DNA of 64,000 nt, taken from contig NC_132980.1 in NCBI RefSeq assembly GCF_047496725.1, positions 2,587,001 to 2,651,000 on the forward strand. The letters run 5' to 3'. Positions 35,794 to 48,518 of this stretch are shown here, piece after piece. Positions within the stretch are counted from its first letter, which is position 1. Each line of letters starts with the position of its first letter. Source of the DNA: Anoplolepis gracilipes. Its lineage: Eukaryota > Arthropoda > Insecta > Hymenoptera > Formicidae. Below the pieces are notes generated by a model. That model saw nothing but the letters and a program-made list of their open reading frames with translations. It was not told the origin of the DNA and searched no databases. Made by a program: the position numbers and the translations under genes.

Positions 35794-37703
35794 ATGTCGC
35801 TGGAGCAGCTAAAAGAGGAAGCGGCTCGATACCAATTAAATATTATTAATGATCGAACACGCATGATTGATTCATTGATGACACATTTTGAGAAGAATAG
35901 TCCAGTGGCGAATTTTCAAAAAGAGAATCTTTCCGGAGCATCGACGCGGGAGACTCGCTGTCCGACGGCAGGTGAGGATGACGCCGCCCGATGACGTCTG
36001 CTTTGGATAAATTGACGACTTCTATTACTTTTCAAATGCGACAGCAACAGCAGGTCCTCTAAAATATGGCCCAAATATTAAATAAATTACACCAAAACGG
36101 ATCGGGTTCTACGCAAGAAAGAAATCCGGTACCCGTACGAGGAAGACAGACGAACCAGGAGGTGGAAATACCAAGGGCTTCACCGGCATTCAGTCACTCA
36201 TCGGTTGCGACTTCGCCGGCGCATGCTGTTAACTTATTGGCATCCCAGATACGAGAGTTTAATGGATCTGAAGATGATAATGTTAAATTATGGGTCCAGC
36301 GTGTCGACCGAGTATCTCGTATTCATCAAGTACCGGAAGACGTTACACTCCTCGCCGCAACAAGTAAATTAGGCGGAATGGCGAGACGCTGGTTTGACCA
36401 TGGAAATGGCCCGATGTTGAAGTCAGGGGAAAGCTTCCGTGACGCCCTTATCAAAAGATTTGATAGGGCAGTTCTGTTCCACATAGCGATACAAAAAACA
36501 GAAGCTAGAAAATGGAATACACACAAGGAAACATTCCAGACTTATGCAATGGATCGATTGGCTTTGATGTACGGCCTCGAGCTGTCGCAGAGGGATTTCA
36601 TCCAGATGTTGATCTCTGAGGGATCGGAAGTCAATCGCTAAGGGCTTATAGCTACTGCCCTGCGGATTGAGACAGTTGATCAGTTTCTAGACGAAATGCA
36701 CCGAATCTTTGCGGTGTCGTCTGAAACTGATGGACGACGGCCTAATGGAGGAAGGACGAACACGAAGGACCACACAAAGAACCAATGGTGTGAAAGTTGC
36801 AGAAAAATGGGTCATCTAGCAAAAAATTGCCGGAAACCGAGATTCGCCTGCGTGTACTGCAAGGAGCCAGAGCATTATCGATTCAGCTGCCCTAAATTGA
36901 AAGGAAGGACGTCCCCGATATCATCCCAGCCAGCGGCGGTAGCAGTATCCGCGGTGCAATCGGCCCAGGAGTCTGCCGAGGTCATCGCATTGGTCAGCGA
37001 ACCCGGTAATCGAATTTATATTAATAAATTACCATTAAATATTATCGGTTTGAACGGCGTCACATATTTATTATTTGCGCTGCTCGATACAGGCAGCCTC
37101 ATTTCTTTTGTTAAATCGAACGTTTTTGATGTGTTTTTCGACATTGCGAATTCTTTGTTGAATCCGATCAAAGTCATGTATAAAGCTGTAAATAACACTT
37201 CTATTCGTATACTTGGGGAAAAAACATCCGTGATTTGTTTGGAACAAATACCGGCAGTCAACTTCGAGATAACTTTGAATGTTTTAGATGACAACAGTCT
37301 TTCCACTGACATAATAATAGGTCGTGACTTTCTTGAAAAACACGATATTACTGCTATTTATAAACCAAGTAATAATAACAACGAAAATAATAACAACGAA
37401 AATAATAACGATAAAATTCAATTGTTTCCTGAGTTTTTACTTAATATGATTGCTTGTAGCGAACCTAGTAACGCATTTGAACAATCGATATCGGATATCA
37501 CTATCGATCTTGACGATCATATAAAAGATCATTTGATAAATTTACTTGTCGAGATAAATGATCTAACAATTGAAACAGTGGATGACAACTACAGTGTGAA
37601 AATTTATCTCAGGGATGACTCGCCTTACGCCTATACTCCATGGAGGCTTGCATGGGCGGAGCGAGCTCAAATACGCGAAATTACCGACAATCTTTTGTCG
37701 TGA
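35794..37703 (+). pseudogene. gypsy gag-protease, pseudogene
   Basis: The N-terminus (MSLEQLKEEAARYQLN) resembles a SAP-like helix pair. A frameshift lies near 35,990 and TAA at 36,060. The Retrotrans_gag domain spans 36,230-36,640 (IREFNGSEDDNVKLWVQRVD, ARRWFDHG). TAA at 36,639-36,641 interrupts the same frame, which then continues to 37,703 with two CCHC zinc knuckles (CESCRKMGHLAKNC and CVYCKEPEHYRFSC, 36,793-36,890) and an aspartic protease with LLDTGS (37,080) and IIGRDFL (37,315). An Asn-rich tract follows (NNNENNNN, 37,370-37,410). Gag packages RNA; the protease matures the polyprotein. Confidence 0.8.
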
Positions 37704-39686
37704 AACATAATTAAACCCAGCGTATTTCCGTATTGCGCACGAATTGTACCGGTGCGGAAAAAAATGGCTTAATGCGTCTATGCGTGGACTTGAGGTCTCT
37801 CAATAGTAGAGCTATTAAACAAAAATATCCGTTTCCCGTTATTGAAGATTGCATAGCCAAATTAAGTAATAAAACGGTTTTTACGCTGTTAGATTTGAAA
37901 GATGATATTTCGCTTTTGCTACACCCGACGGACAGTTCGAATACACCCGATTACCCTTCGGTTTTTGTGAATCGCCCGCGGAATTTCAGGAGAGATTGGT
38001 TTATATTCTGCAACCGTTGATTCGACAGGAAAAAGTTTTGGTATACATTGACGACATTTTGATTTCTTCTGAATCGGTGGAGTCGAATTTAGAGGTATTA
38101 CGCGAGGTACTAATTATCCTTTAAAAATATAATTTCGAGTTAAATTATCGTAAGTGTCAATTTTTAAAAACAAAAATTGAATATTTGGGATATATTTTGT
38201 CTTCAAATGCAACCTCAATTAGTGATCATCACGTCTCAGCTGTTAGAGATTTCCCGCAGCCAAAAACAGTATTAGAGATTCAGCGGTTTTTAGGCTTGAC
38301 TGGTTATTTCCGAAAATTCATTAGGAATTATTCGACGAAAGCTAAACCTCTTTTTAATCTATTGAAAAAATCGGTGGAGTTCGATTTCGAGGGTCAATGC
38401 ATGTCATCTTTTCAACAACTTAAAAATGATTTGTGTTCTCGACCCGTTCTTGTTACTTATAATCCGCAAGCGGAAACGCAATTACACACGAACGCAAGTT
38501 CTCAAGGGCTTGGCGCCATTACAAAAATTTAATAATAAAAATTGGCTACCGGTTGCGTACTTTAGTCAATCTACGAATCAAGCAGAATCGAGGTATCATA
38601 GTTTTGAGCTAGAAATGTTAGCTATTGTTAAGGCAATCGAGAGATTTTACATATATCTGTACGGACTCGAATTTACAATAATAACAGATTGTAACGCACT
38701 GGCCCATGCCGTAAATAAGGCTAACCTTAACCCGCGAATAGCTCGGTGGACATTGAGTCTTCAAAACTATCGATTCAAGTTAACGCACCGATCGGGCAAG
38801 CAAATGCCACACGTAGACGCATTGAGCCGCCAAATCGCATATATTGCATCTATTCCGCTAGAAAGGGAACTTGAATTTAAACAGTTGCAGGATGAAAAAA
38901 TTAAAGAGATTGCGCAAAGATTGGAATATACAAATGACGACAAGTTTGAATTGATCGATGGCCTGGTATATAAAAAGGGGCCAGATCACGCTTATTTCGT
39001 AGTCCCGGAAGTCATGCACAACGGTCTTATTAGGGCACACCACGATGATATGGCTCATTGTGGTTTAGAAAAAACTTTCCAAGGAATTCAAGAAAATTAC
39101 TGGTTTCCTTCCATGCAGAAAAAAATACACGATTATATTGATAATTGCCTTATTTGCCTTACTCATAATTTGGGCGGTAATATCCGTGAGGGCGAGTGTC
39201 AAATACCTCAAATGCCCGCGTCACCGTGTAAAAAATTGTATATAGACCATTTTGGTCCGTTACAGGAAACGTAAGATGGTTTTAAATTCATATTGGTACT
39301 GGTAGACGCATATACGAGATTTACGTGGCTTTTTCCTACTAAAATGACATCAACCAGAGAGGTATGTGAAAATTTAAAATTTACATTCAATATATTTGGT
39401 ACTCCCGAAAATATCGTATCGGATAGAGGTACTGCGTTCACATCTCAAGACTTTGAAAAATTCGTTACTGAAAATAACATTGTTCATAATAAAGTAGCGG
39501 TCGCGGCCCCTTGGGCTAATGGCATGGTTGAACGCGTAAATAGATTTTTAAAAACAACGCTCAGTAAATTGGTAATTGACCCGTGAGATTGGAAAAGTCA
39601 TCTCGATAAGGCGTTATACATAATAAATAACACCTACTATAGTTCGATAAAAACATCGCCGTCTAAACTTCTTTTCGGTTACCAGT
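37704..39686 (+). pseudogene. gypsy RT-RNase H-integrase, pseudogene
   Basis: RT fingers at 37,770-37,905 (VDLRSLN, KYPFPVIED, FTLLDLKD), then a frameshift and small deletion, then LPFGFCESPAEFQ and the catalytic YIDDILIS (about 38,040) in a second frame, with TAA near 38,122. RNase H starts around 38,480 (TNASSQGLGA) with a frameshift at about 38,525 and FELEMLAIVKAIERF. Integrase: HHDDMAHCG...CLICL zinc-binding (39,040-39,160), catalytic Asp in IDHFGP, Asp in SDRGTAFTS (39,420) and Glu in MVERVNRF (39,527). The ORF stops at PSKLLFGYQ, where the Polinton begins. Confidence 0.8.
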
Positions 39687-39825
39687 AGTGTTATAGTGGG
39701 GATTCTAAGCAATGGAGCGCCGAGGGGGGTGCGGGGGCGGGGGTATCTGGGAGGCGCGAGGGGTCTGATGTTACGGAAAAGGGGGGGTGAAGGGTCCTAC
39801 ACACGTTCGAAAGTAGATGTTTATC

Positions 39826-40330
39826 TTTGCGGTTGATTTTATAGCCGGGAGCATTTTAGAAGTCATAAAATTGTTTTTTTTCTAATTTTATAATCATTTT
39901 ATGGTCATTATATCATTAGGATTTTAAGCGCCGACGTTCGGCAACTTTGCACCCTCGCGAAAAATCTCCCATAAAACTGGAGCAAAACATCTTCCATAAT
40001 TTTTAGGGAAAGAACTGCAACTGCAAGGTGTTTATCTTTGTGATTGATTTATAGCCGAGGGCATTTTAGAAGCCACAAAACTGTTTTTTCTTTTTTTTCT
40101 AATTTTTATGATCATTTTATGACAATTAGAATATTATGGAAAAAGAGATTTTAAGCGCCGGCGTTCGGCAGCTTTGCACCCTCGCGGAAAATCTCCCATA
40201 AAACTGGAGCGAAACATCTTCCATAATTTTTAAGGAAAGAACTGCAACTGCAAGGTGTTTATCTTTGTGGTTGATTTATAGCCGGGGGACATTTTAGAAG
40301 CCATAAAAGTCGTGGGAAAACAATAGAAAT
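39826..40330. repeat. Terminal-region tandem repeat of the Polinton
   Basis: A unit of about 220-230 bp occurs twice and partly a third time (starting near 39,829, 40,030 and 40,256). Each begins TGTTTATCTTTGTGGTTGAT and contains GCGCCG.CGTTCGGCA and AATCTCCCATAAAACTGGAG. It lies inside what should be the left terminal inverted repeat. Confidence 0.8.
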
Positions 40331-40551
40331 TTTTGGCCGACGCTGCGACGAACATGTAGGGACGTTTTTATAGATGTAAAAGCGTTGACGTTCGGTAGGA
40401 TGTGTTAAGACGGCATTAGGCGAAATATAAGAAGAATGAGAGCCCCGTCAAACCATAGTACGATTTGAAAGGGCATAGAGGAAGCTGTGGAAAAAAAAAA
40501 TTTGAGGTTACTGTCAGGTATTAGAATTGTTAGTGACACAATAGTGAATAA

Positions 40552-40920
40552 ATGGAAAATATTAATTTCGAAGCGATAATAGACGAGTCGTCAGACGAAG
40601 AGCATGCGTTGTCGGACGATAGTAATTATATTAGTGATTGCAGTAATACCGATTTTGACGACAACGTAGTAGAAAATGAACAACTCCGTGCGCAAAATCA
40701 ACGTAAAATTTGCGCCATACACTTTTATTATTCAATGGGTGATGCTCTAGCTCTCTGTGCTTCGTGTATGGACATCTTTCGAGATGACATCGGATTAATA
40801 TACGAAATACGGAGACATAAAGTTACATCGCCCGATGAGGTGGATATGCGATGGTGCAGCAGCTGTCAAATTTTATTACATATAATAATGTCGCGTAATA
40901 TGTGTTATGTTTGCACATAA
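40552..40920 (+). CDS. Small acidic Cys-rich protein, first gene of the Polinton
   Basis: 122 codons, uninterrupted. The first 50 residues are very acidic (EAIIDESSDEEHALSDDSNY). The C-terminal half has three Cys pairs: CASC at about 73, CSSC at about 103 and CYVC at the end, spaced like a zinc-binding fold. The pairing is seen in the sequence; the zinc role is inferred. It lies 15 nt before the start of the polymerase frame. Function is unknown; no family is recognised. The last Cys pair sits at the very stop, so the original protein may have been longer. Confidence 0.55.
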   Translation: MENINFEAIIDESSDEEHALSDDSNYISDCSNTDFDDNVVENEQLRAQNQRKICAIHFYYSMGDALALCASCMDIFRDDIGLIYEIRRHKVTSPDEVDMRWCSSCQILLHIIMSRNMCYVCT

Positions 40921-40935
40921 AAATAGAGAGAAAAA

Positions 40936-43095
40936 ATGGAAAACGTGCAGCAGAAAGAACGCGACTTGTTGGAGCGTTCCCACCAAGTCACCACATTGGG
41001 TGAATATTTTGGATGGCTGCAGCATTGCGAGGAGTTTATCGAAGAGCTTGAAGAACGCAGCCGTGTCAAACGCGACTCTCAAGCGGAAATAGACAATCTT
41101 TGGTGACAAGAATTGCGCGACTCGAGGGTGCAAAAACTCGATTGCAGAGACAGTTTATATCCAGTGGTGGTGATTATAGTAGTGAAAATAACGCGGAGAG
41201 ACTCATATGGCGAGAGATTAATACGGCGTTTGAGAGCCGCATCTTGACTGCGGTTATAAATTATAATCACATCGAACCTCGTCAATTTTTGGAAGATGCG
41301 AGTGACATTGTGCTCGAGCACGTGCGAGACGTTATGCAAAAACATAACAATGTGAAAGTGAATACAGTGTTTAACGGCGAGTTTGTGGCGGGCGATAAGC
41401 ATGCCAATAAATCAATCAATACGAGAAACTCTTACATACATCCGATTTACGCGAATGGTGTGAGCGGCGAGTCGTCGAGCCAATCCTTGCATCGCTCGAA
41501 GAATTTCAGGAACGCGATAGCGGATGGGCATTATCGCGTATACTAAATTTGACTGTAAATATAAATAAATATAATCCTATGCGCGCCGAATGTTACGTGC
41601 AATTATCGCGAAAGATAATAATGAAACGAGCAGTGGTTAACGTGCAATCTAAAGACAATGCATGTTTTGCGTGGGCGGTAGTGGCTGCTCTGTATCCAGC
41701 TGAAAGAAGCACACACCGACAATCATCGTACTCGCATTATACAACAGTACTGAATCTCCAAGATATTGAGTTTCCAGTCACTCTTAATCAAATTAAAAAA
41801 TTTGAAATTTATAATGACATTTCAATCAACGTGTACAATTTTGAAAACGAAAACATTGTCCCTATTCACCTTACGGTGCAAAAGAGAGACAAGCACGTCA
41901 ACTTGCTCTACGTGCAAGATGCGCAAGATATCGGACATTTTGCATGGATCAAGAATCTATCTAGACTTGTTAGTATGCAACTCAGCAAACACAAGACTGA
42001 AAAATATATCTGCGATTGGTATGTATATTTAATAAAACTGTCTAAAAATATTTAAAACAAGGATATAAAAATTTTAACTTTTATTTTACAGATGCATGCA
42101 CTATTTTCACTCGGTCGAGAAATTGCAATCACATACAGTAGACTGTGGAAAGATGAACGACTGCGCTATCCGGTTACCGAGCGATAAGGATAAGTGGCTC
42201 GCATTCACTAACTACAACAGGAAAAAGCGACTACCTTTCGTCATGTACGCCGATCTGGAGTGCGTTTTGGTGAAAAAAGAAGAAGAAAATTTTTATCAAC
42301 ATCACCAAGTATTTAGTATGGCTTATTATGTACATTGCTCGTACGATAATTCGTTATTCGCGTATCATTCTTGTCGCGAAACCAATTGCGTTGCATGGTT
42401 CACCGACGAACTTAAAAATTTGACGCAACGTGTAGAAAATATTTTAACAACCAATGTTCCCATGATAAATTTAACGCAAAATGAATGGAAAGAATTTCAA
42501 AGTGCGACTCAGTGTCATATATGTGAGAAACCATTCGTAGAAGATGATACGCGCGTACGCGATCATTGTCATTTGATCGGGCGGTACAGAGGTCCCGCGC
42601 ATTCAAATTGCAATCTAAATTACAAAGAATCTTTTTGTATTCCAATAGCATTTCACAATTTATCCGGTTATGATTTTCATTTTATAATCGAGGAAAGAGT
42701 CACAGCGTTTGAAAGAGAAATCGATTTACTTCCGATAACAAAAGAAAAATATATTTCATTTACAAAACATGTTAAGGATACGAAAGACAAACCGGGAAAT
42801 TACATTAAATTACGTTTCATAGATTCATATAAATTTCTCACAACAAGTCTCGACAAATTGGCATCTTTTCTAAGCAAGGATAAACTCAAAATTTTACAAT
42901 TGGAATTTAAAAATTTATCCGCCGAGGATTTCAATTTACTGATAAGAAAAGGTGTCTTCCCGTACGAGTACATTGACTGCGTAGATAAATTACAAGATGT
43001 GTGTCTACCATCGCGAGAATCATTTTACAGCTCCTTGACAGGTAACACAGTATCCGAGAGCGATTACGCGCACGCTGAGATTGTGTGGAAGCGCC
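40936..43095 (+). pseudogene. Polinton protein-primed DNA polymerase B, N-terminal part
   Basis: Family B2 polymerase replicates Polintons from a terminal protein primer. Start at 40,936 (MENVQQKERDLLERS), stop and frameshift near 41,097, second frame to about 41,450, then a third frame to 42,018 (NACFAWAVVAALYP, HFAWIKNLSRLV). A 73-bp GT..AG-like stretch follows (42,019-42,091). The frame then continues: a Cys/His pair region, the exonuclease motif FVMYADLECVL (42,240), an endonuclease VII-like Cys/His cluster (CHICEKPF...DHCHLIGRYRGPAHSNC, 42,510-42,620) and HNLSGYDFHFI (42,650). The frame stops being polymerase at 43,095 (DYAHAEIVWK), where a CACTA-like element is inserted; it resumes at 55,006. 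Confidence 0.85.
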
Positions 43096-43123
43096 CACGT
43101 AGAAATTGTCGACATTGTTTAAC

Positions 43124-43440
43124 TGGCCCAGCACTGGTCCAGCATCGACAGCCAAGAGTCGGCAGACAATCTTGTGCCAATACTGGTTAAAAGCCGAGCC
43201 GTACGACGGGCCATTATAAAATACAGACATGGGCCAGTACAGGCTGCAAGATAGGCCAAGCTTTGGCTACGACACAGGCCCAGCATTAGTTAAGTATCGG
43301 CAGCCACACACAAGGTCGGCAAACAATCTTGTGCCAGTACTGATTAAAAGCCGGACGGTATAACGGGCCATTATAAAATACAGACGTGGGCCAGCACAGG
43401 CTGCAAAATAGGCCAAGCTCTGACTGCGACACAGGCCCAG
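43124..43440. repeat. Left subterminal repeats of CACTA-like element 1
   Basis: Two tandem copies of a 158-bp unit (from about 43,117 and 43,275) with GGCCATTATAAAATACAGAC and GGCCAAGCT blocks, then the start of a third. CCCAGCA and CAGTACTGG-type words recur at the right end and in element 2. Confidence 0.8.
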
Positions 43441-44102
43441 CATTGGTCTAGTATTGGTCCAGTTTCTTAAGCGCTTTGCTAAATCAACAACGGCGTGTTT
43501 TTTTATATATGTCATTATGTGTAGTCACAAACAGTCGCTGATGTACTGAGAGGAAGCCCGGAAGACGTCGAGCATCAGCTGAGCAATTTGAAGGTGGGTA
43601 ATAGTTGTTATTCGTTATTGCGAAATACGTTAATTGTTTTTTACCGCAAATATATATTTCTTTAACATATATTTGATACTTACATAATTATACTTCAAAT
43701 ATTCATATAAAAAAATATTTCAAATATTCATAATTCGATTTTTTCGGCAATCGTATATCTATCATCACATTTTATCGTTTGGCTCTAACGCCCATTTTCT
43801 TCCCTTTAATCGTATAAGTATTTAATCAAATATCCGAAAAATAGGTAAAAAATTTAATACATGCAATAATTATTTTCAAAACATTTAATTGTATTTCGAA
43901 CGCTGCTATATAATTTACCTATAATATATTAACTTTTGTATGTTACAGATCAACATGTGAGCAACAATTCCGTCGCTGTGCATCGATCGATAAACGAATT
44001 ATTTTTATATTTATATTATATAATTATTATTAATATAATTATTAGAATGTTATTATAGTATTAGATTTTACATAATATTTTCTTATTTTACATAATATTA
44101 CT
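43441..44102. other. AT-rich spacer downstream of the transposase
   Basis: No gene seen. Short direct repeats of CAAATATTCATA near 43,700-43,730. Confidence 0.4.
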
Positions 44103-46854
44103 TTACAAATGAAGTAATGTGATAATTACTTTTTTGGTATTTAGCCGTGTGTAAATGCATTTCATTGAAATATCTTTGACGCAATATTGTTTTTTAATGT
44201 TATTTTTACGAACGTACATTATACCAATTTTGTATGATGGCATAGGATAATTAAATACGTCATGATAAAACATTAATTGTTTTCCTTCGATTATCGGAGA
44301 ACCGACAGAAATATTATTAATCAATTGGATGAAAATACTATTAATTATTAAGATATCACCATTCTTCATAATTGCGACATTATTAGGGTGAGAAGTTGTA
44401 AATGTAAAATTTTTTATTTTAACACTAGACAATATTATTTTATCATTAGTTGTTTCCACACGATATCCTATCGGCACATCTGTACGTTTTTTTATAGTAT
44501 AGAAAAATGGATAATGGCATTTTATGAATGGGTTGTGTCCTTCCTGTATTTCATATAAACGTTTTGTTATTTGCGGAATAATATGGGGTGTATTTCTAAT
44601 CAATTTTTTTAAGAATCTAATATAATCCTCGAAAGCAAATGCAGAAAATTTAAATTAAAGATCTTTCATATGCATGACGTCATCTGCAATATGAATCAAA
44701 TTGTGAATAGTAATTGTTAGCAAATTTTTATTATAATAAGTTGGTATTAACTTAACAAACTTTCGTAAAAGAATTTTGGCATATTGAGCACATTGTAAAG
44801 CCAATCTTTTACTTGATAAAATACGACATGACGCATAAAGCAGCATAAAATGTCGATAGGTATCGTGTGGTAATACAGAACGAAGAAATAAGCCACTACA
44901 GTACAATAAAAAAAATCTAAATTGAGTCGCTTTCCAATTGTCAATATCAAGAAGATCAAATTTTTTCCTTTGAAATTCCATTGGAATTTCGCGCGAAATG
45001 GAATTCAATAAATTTTACAAAAGTGTGACGTTACGTAAATCAGTTTTATGACGCCGATCACCATGAAGAAATTCTTGCAATAAATATTTTGAGACTCCTA
45101 AATAAAGTAGATGCATAGGATCTAGTACAACTGATTTAACAATATCTAACCCTATAATGTTTAGTAATGGTGACATTTCTTGGGTTGAATGATGCTCCAA
45201 TTGTTGCCTATTTATAAAAGATTCGTCCGTGCGTTCTATATAATGTATGCCTTTATACACTCTTTTTCCTTGCACTGTCTTTCCTTTTATCTAGCAACGT
45301 TCGCATGCAAAAAAACCACCGTGACCTTTACTACGTTTAATAAACGCACGCGCAGATGTATCGCACACAAAAGCTTTAATGTTGAAATTGTAATGAGAGT
45401 TCCCGATATTTACACCATTTGTAATTAAATTATTCACTTCGTCGATAAAATCATCTAAAAACTCATTAACTGAAACTGGTTTTGACTCACCAAAGTGCAA
45501 ACCAATAAGAAATGGTTTAGCATCGTATTCGCGGTGGTATACTAAACCTAATATAGTCTAAATATGTTTTTTCGAACTTTGGTGAATGGATGCACCATCA
45601 ATGTTTATCATTAATAGTATCTCTTTCTCGGTATAAATATCGGGAGATATAATTTTTTCAAGAGTATCTTTAATATTAAAATAAATGAATTCTCCGTATC
45701 TTCCGTTACTATTCAACATTGGACGAATATTCGTTTTTGCTGCGTTAGTATAAAGTTTTGCTACTTTTTGGAAGACTTAAATGACCTTCATTTCTCAATA
45801 TTAGTAATAGTTCTATCTAAGCATTTATGTGTTAATGATGTCACATTCCGAAGGGCCCACGTACAAATTTTTGTATTAATGTTTCCTTGTAATAATTCCT
45901 TATGTGAATCTTCAAATAAAATCGACGGTGCATCTTCATTATTTGAATTTGAATTTGACAAATCTTCTATCTCCCTTGAAGCATCAAAATTGCTGTCACT
46001 GGAAGTTTATTGGAAGTTGTCGTTGGATAGAACACAGCTTAAAGATATGTCAACATTATGTTGTTCAGATCGTTCTAAAGCCTGTTGTACATTATCATTA
46101 TGTTCTGTAAAACATGAAATAAAATGCAATTTTAAAATGCAATTTTTTGCAATTTCTTCTCTGTAACTCTTTTACAGGTATATTAAGCTATCTAAGCCAA
46201 ATCATCAAAATACAATAAATTATAAATGGAATTAATTTGCTAATTTTTTGCTATTTGTTGTTATAAAAAATAATTTTTTTTTACTCAAACTATTAAAAAG
46301 TTACGAAGGGCTAGATAGCTTAATATTAAGCTATCTAACCATTGTAAAAAATAGCATATGCATAAGTCAGAGAAAAAAATTAATACTAAATTTTTTTGCT
46401 ATTTATTTGCTACTATTTACTGCCCAAAATATTTTTTTGCTTCAGCTTTTAAGAAAATACCAATAACAAAATGCAACGCTCAAAAGTAAAGTGCATTAAA
46501 AAATTAATTGCTCGCATTATTATAGCATCAGAATATTCCCTGAATTATTTGCTCTCAAGATATCTAGGTTCCGAATTTTTTGCTGGCGAAATAAGTTTAA
46601 AAGATTAATGTTTTACTTGTATAATAAATAAAACAATTGTCAAATTTATTTTGCGAGCAAAAAAATCAGGACTTGGATATCTTGAGAGCAATTTGGCTTA
46701 GATAGCTTAATATACCTCTCCTTTACGAGTAATGTACATTAATTATATACATACGTATTTCTTCGGGTCCACTGTCACTTTCGGACGAAATATTTCGTAT
46801 TCTCTTTAATGCCCGATATTTCCGGACACGCTCAACACTTGAATATTTAGACAT
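44103..46854 (-). pseudogene. tnp2-like transposase of CACTA-like element 1
   Basis: Exon 1 is at 46,854-46,755 (MSKYSSVERVRKYRALKRIR, donor GTATGT); intron 1 contains a MITE; exon 2 runs from 46,104 to 44,103. Motifs in order: an acidic linker, MINIDGASIHQSSKKH, PFLIGLHFGESKPVSVNEFL, FVCDTSARAFIKRSKGHGGF with FACERC, VVLDPMHLLYLGVSKYLL, WKATQFRFFLLYCSG, NLIHIADDV. These fit the tnp2/Transposase_21-type proteins of CACTA-like elements. Breaks: TAA in the linker, at least two frameshifts near 45,770, and in-frame stops near 45,546, at 45,291, 45,015 and 44,655. The final stop is at 44,103. The protein would be about 850 residues, as expected for the family. Confidence 0.7.
46176..46717. mobile_element. 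MITE in intron 1 of the transposase gene
   Basis: AGGTATATTAAGCTATCTAA at the left is matched in reverse at the right; the terminal repeat is about 27 bp. Flanks CTCTTTTAC and CTCCTTTAC look like a 9-bp target duplication with one mismatch, which would fit a Mutator-type element. An internal copy of the end forms a small hairpin near 46,308-46,340. Confidence 0.7.
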
Positions 46855-48220
46855 CTTTTTTTATTTCTATGAATCTTCAAGTGAACTTTGCATACAGCCG
46901 CGATAACAGCTCAATGCTATGAATATAACGTACAACCGCGCATATTCAATTGTTTCAATTGTTTCAATTGTTTTCACGAAGAAACTATTTATCGCAACGT
47001 CACCGCACTGCTTGATTGATTATTAGTTATCAGTCATTATCATCTTTTGATATCAACCTATATCATGTAAGTTTTATACGGGTCTGTTATTACTAATTAA
47101 AAATAAAAAAACTCTTCTCAATTTAAATTTAATAATTTAGTTTGTTAAATACATAATTCTACTCTCTATAATAATCTTCATATTGTAGCATGAGTCAACA
47201 TACGCACGCCATTGTATGGTTTAAGGATGTTTTTACAAATGATAAACGAAAAGTTATAGATTTGATTCTCTGCGAATGGATTACTGAAAATGGCGAACAA
47301 AAAATTTGTTATTATCCACCCAAAGCAAAAAAAAATATGGTTAAACAATGGTCAAAGAACTTTAAACAAGCCAGTTTAAAATGGGGAAAAACTGCAATAG
47401 AAATAATAAAATTTGCTCGTAAGTATTGTAAACATTTTTATTAATTTAATATTAATATTTTTAATAATATTTTATTTTTATTTAATAATAATATTTTATT
47501 TTTATTTATTAATAATATTTTTAATAATATTTTATTTTTATTTATTTTTTATTTTTTTAATATTAATTTTATCATGCTGATTACATAGTTTCAAATGTAT
47601 TTGCATTAGGTAGCTTTGCCAAGGTGAGCGCCGAATCTCAAGATACGAGAAAAATTTATATTTACAAAGTAGTAGCAGTAGTGACTTTGAATTGCAACGT
47701 GATAATTTAGAAGAAAATTTTGAAAATGAATGTGAAGAACCCCCCCGAAAACGTACTTTCACTTCAAATTCTGAACCATTGCCAAATACTGCAGACGATT
47801 TAATAACATTCCACGTTTTAATGGTACAATTTCTTTTTTACAATGATAGTCATAACAGGGTAAAAAAAGATTATTGATTGTAATTTTTTGAACATCAGTA
47901 ATTTTCAGTAATTGAAATTTTATAAATTTTTAAAAGGCATTTTCTCCATACTTGTAGCTTTTGAGTTCTGTCGGTTTTCTTCTAAGATTTTTTATTATTA
48001 TTTCAAATTGTACGTTATTAATATATAATTATTATTTTATCTCTTACATAGAAGATTACACGCAATATAATAGGTCCGACACATTAAGTTGCAACGAAAA
48101 TAATATAGAACACAACTGTTCCACACACTCTTCTGATAATAATAACGGTATATCATACTTTAAAAAATATATAATTTTTTATAAATAGTAACTTCTGTGA
48201 TATAAATTAAATTAAATTAA

Positions 48221-48518
48221 TATCAATAAAAGAAATAGAAGTTTCAGCGCGGTATAGTTGGGCGCAAAAGTTAAATAATCGAAATATATAGCTCAAAGAT
48301 TTCTCCATGAGAAAGCCAAAATTAAAAAAATGAAACATATAGATACTAATATTTGATCAGAAATTGGCCTAAACATTCCCGATTATATCTGTTAACATTA
48401 TAATTTTGATATATATTAATTATAATATATAATATATATATATAGATTTAATAAATGAAATATAATAAATTTATTACGCCTAACTACCGCGCTGAAACTT
48501 CTATTCCTTTTATTGATA
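48221..48518. mobile_element. TTAA-flanked MITE in an intron of the DUF4806 gene
   Basis: 298 bp with TATCAATAAAAG.AATAGAAG at the left and the inverse at the right (about 40 bp with GTTTCAGCGCGGTA). TTAA lies on both sides (48,217-48,220 and 48,519-48,522), the piggyBac-type signature. Confidence 0.8.

Larger units (their letters stand above)
35217..39686 (+). mobile_element. Ty3/gypsy retrotransposon, 5' part, decayed
   Basis: Gag, protease, reverse transcriptase, RNase H and integrase occur in gypsy order on the + strand. The integrase is cut at 39,686 by the Polinton terminus, and the remaining 3' end and LTR must lie beyond the window. A 5' LTR may run from about 35,217 (TGTAGAGTAGC) to about 35,575 (...CCTGACA), but with no 3' LTR to compare this is weak. 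Confidence 0.75.
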
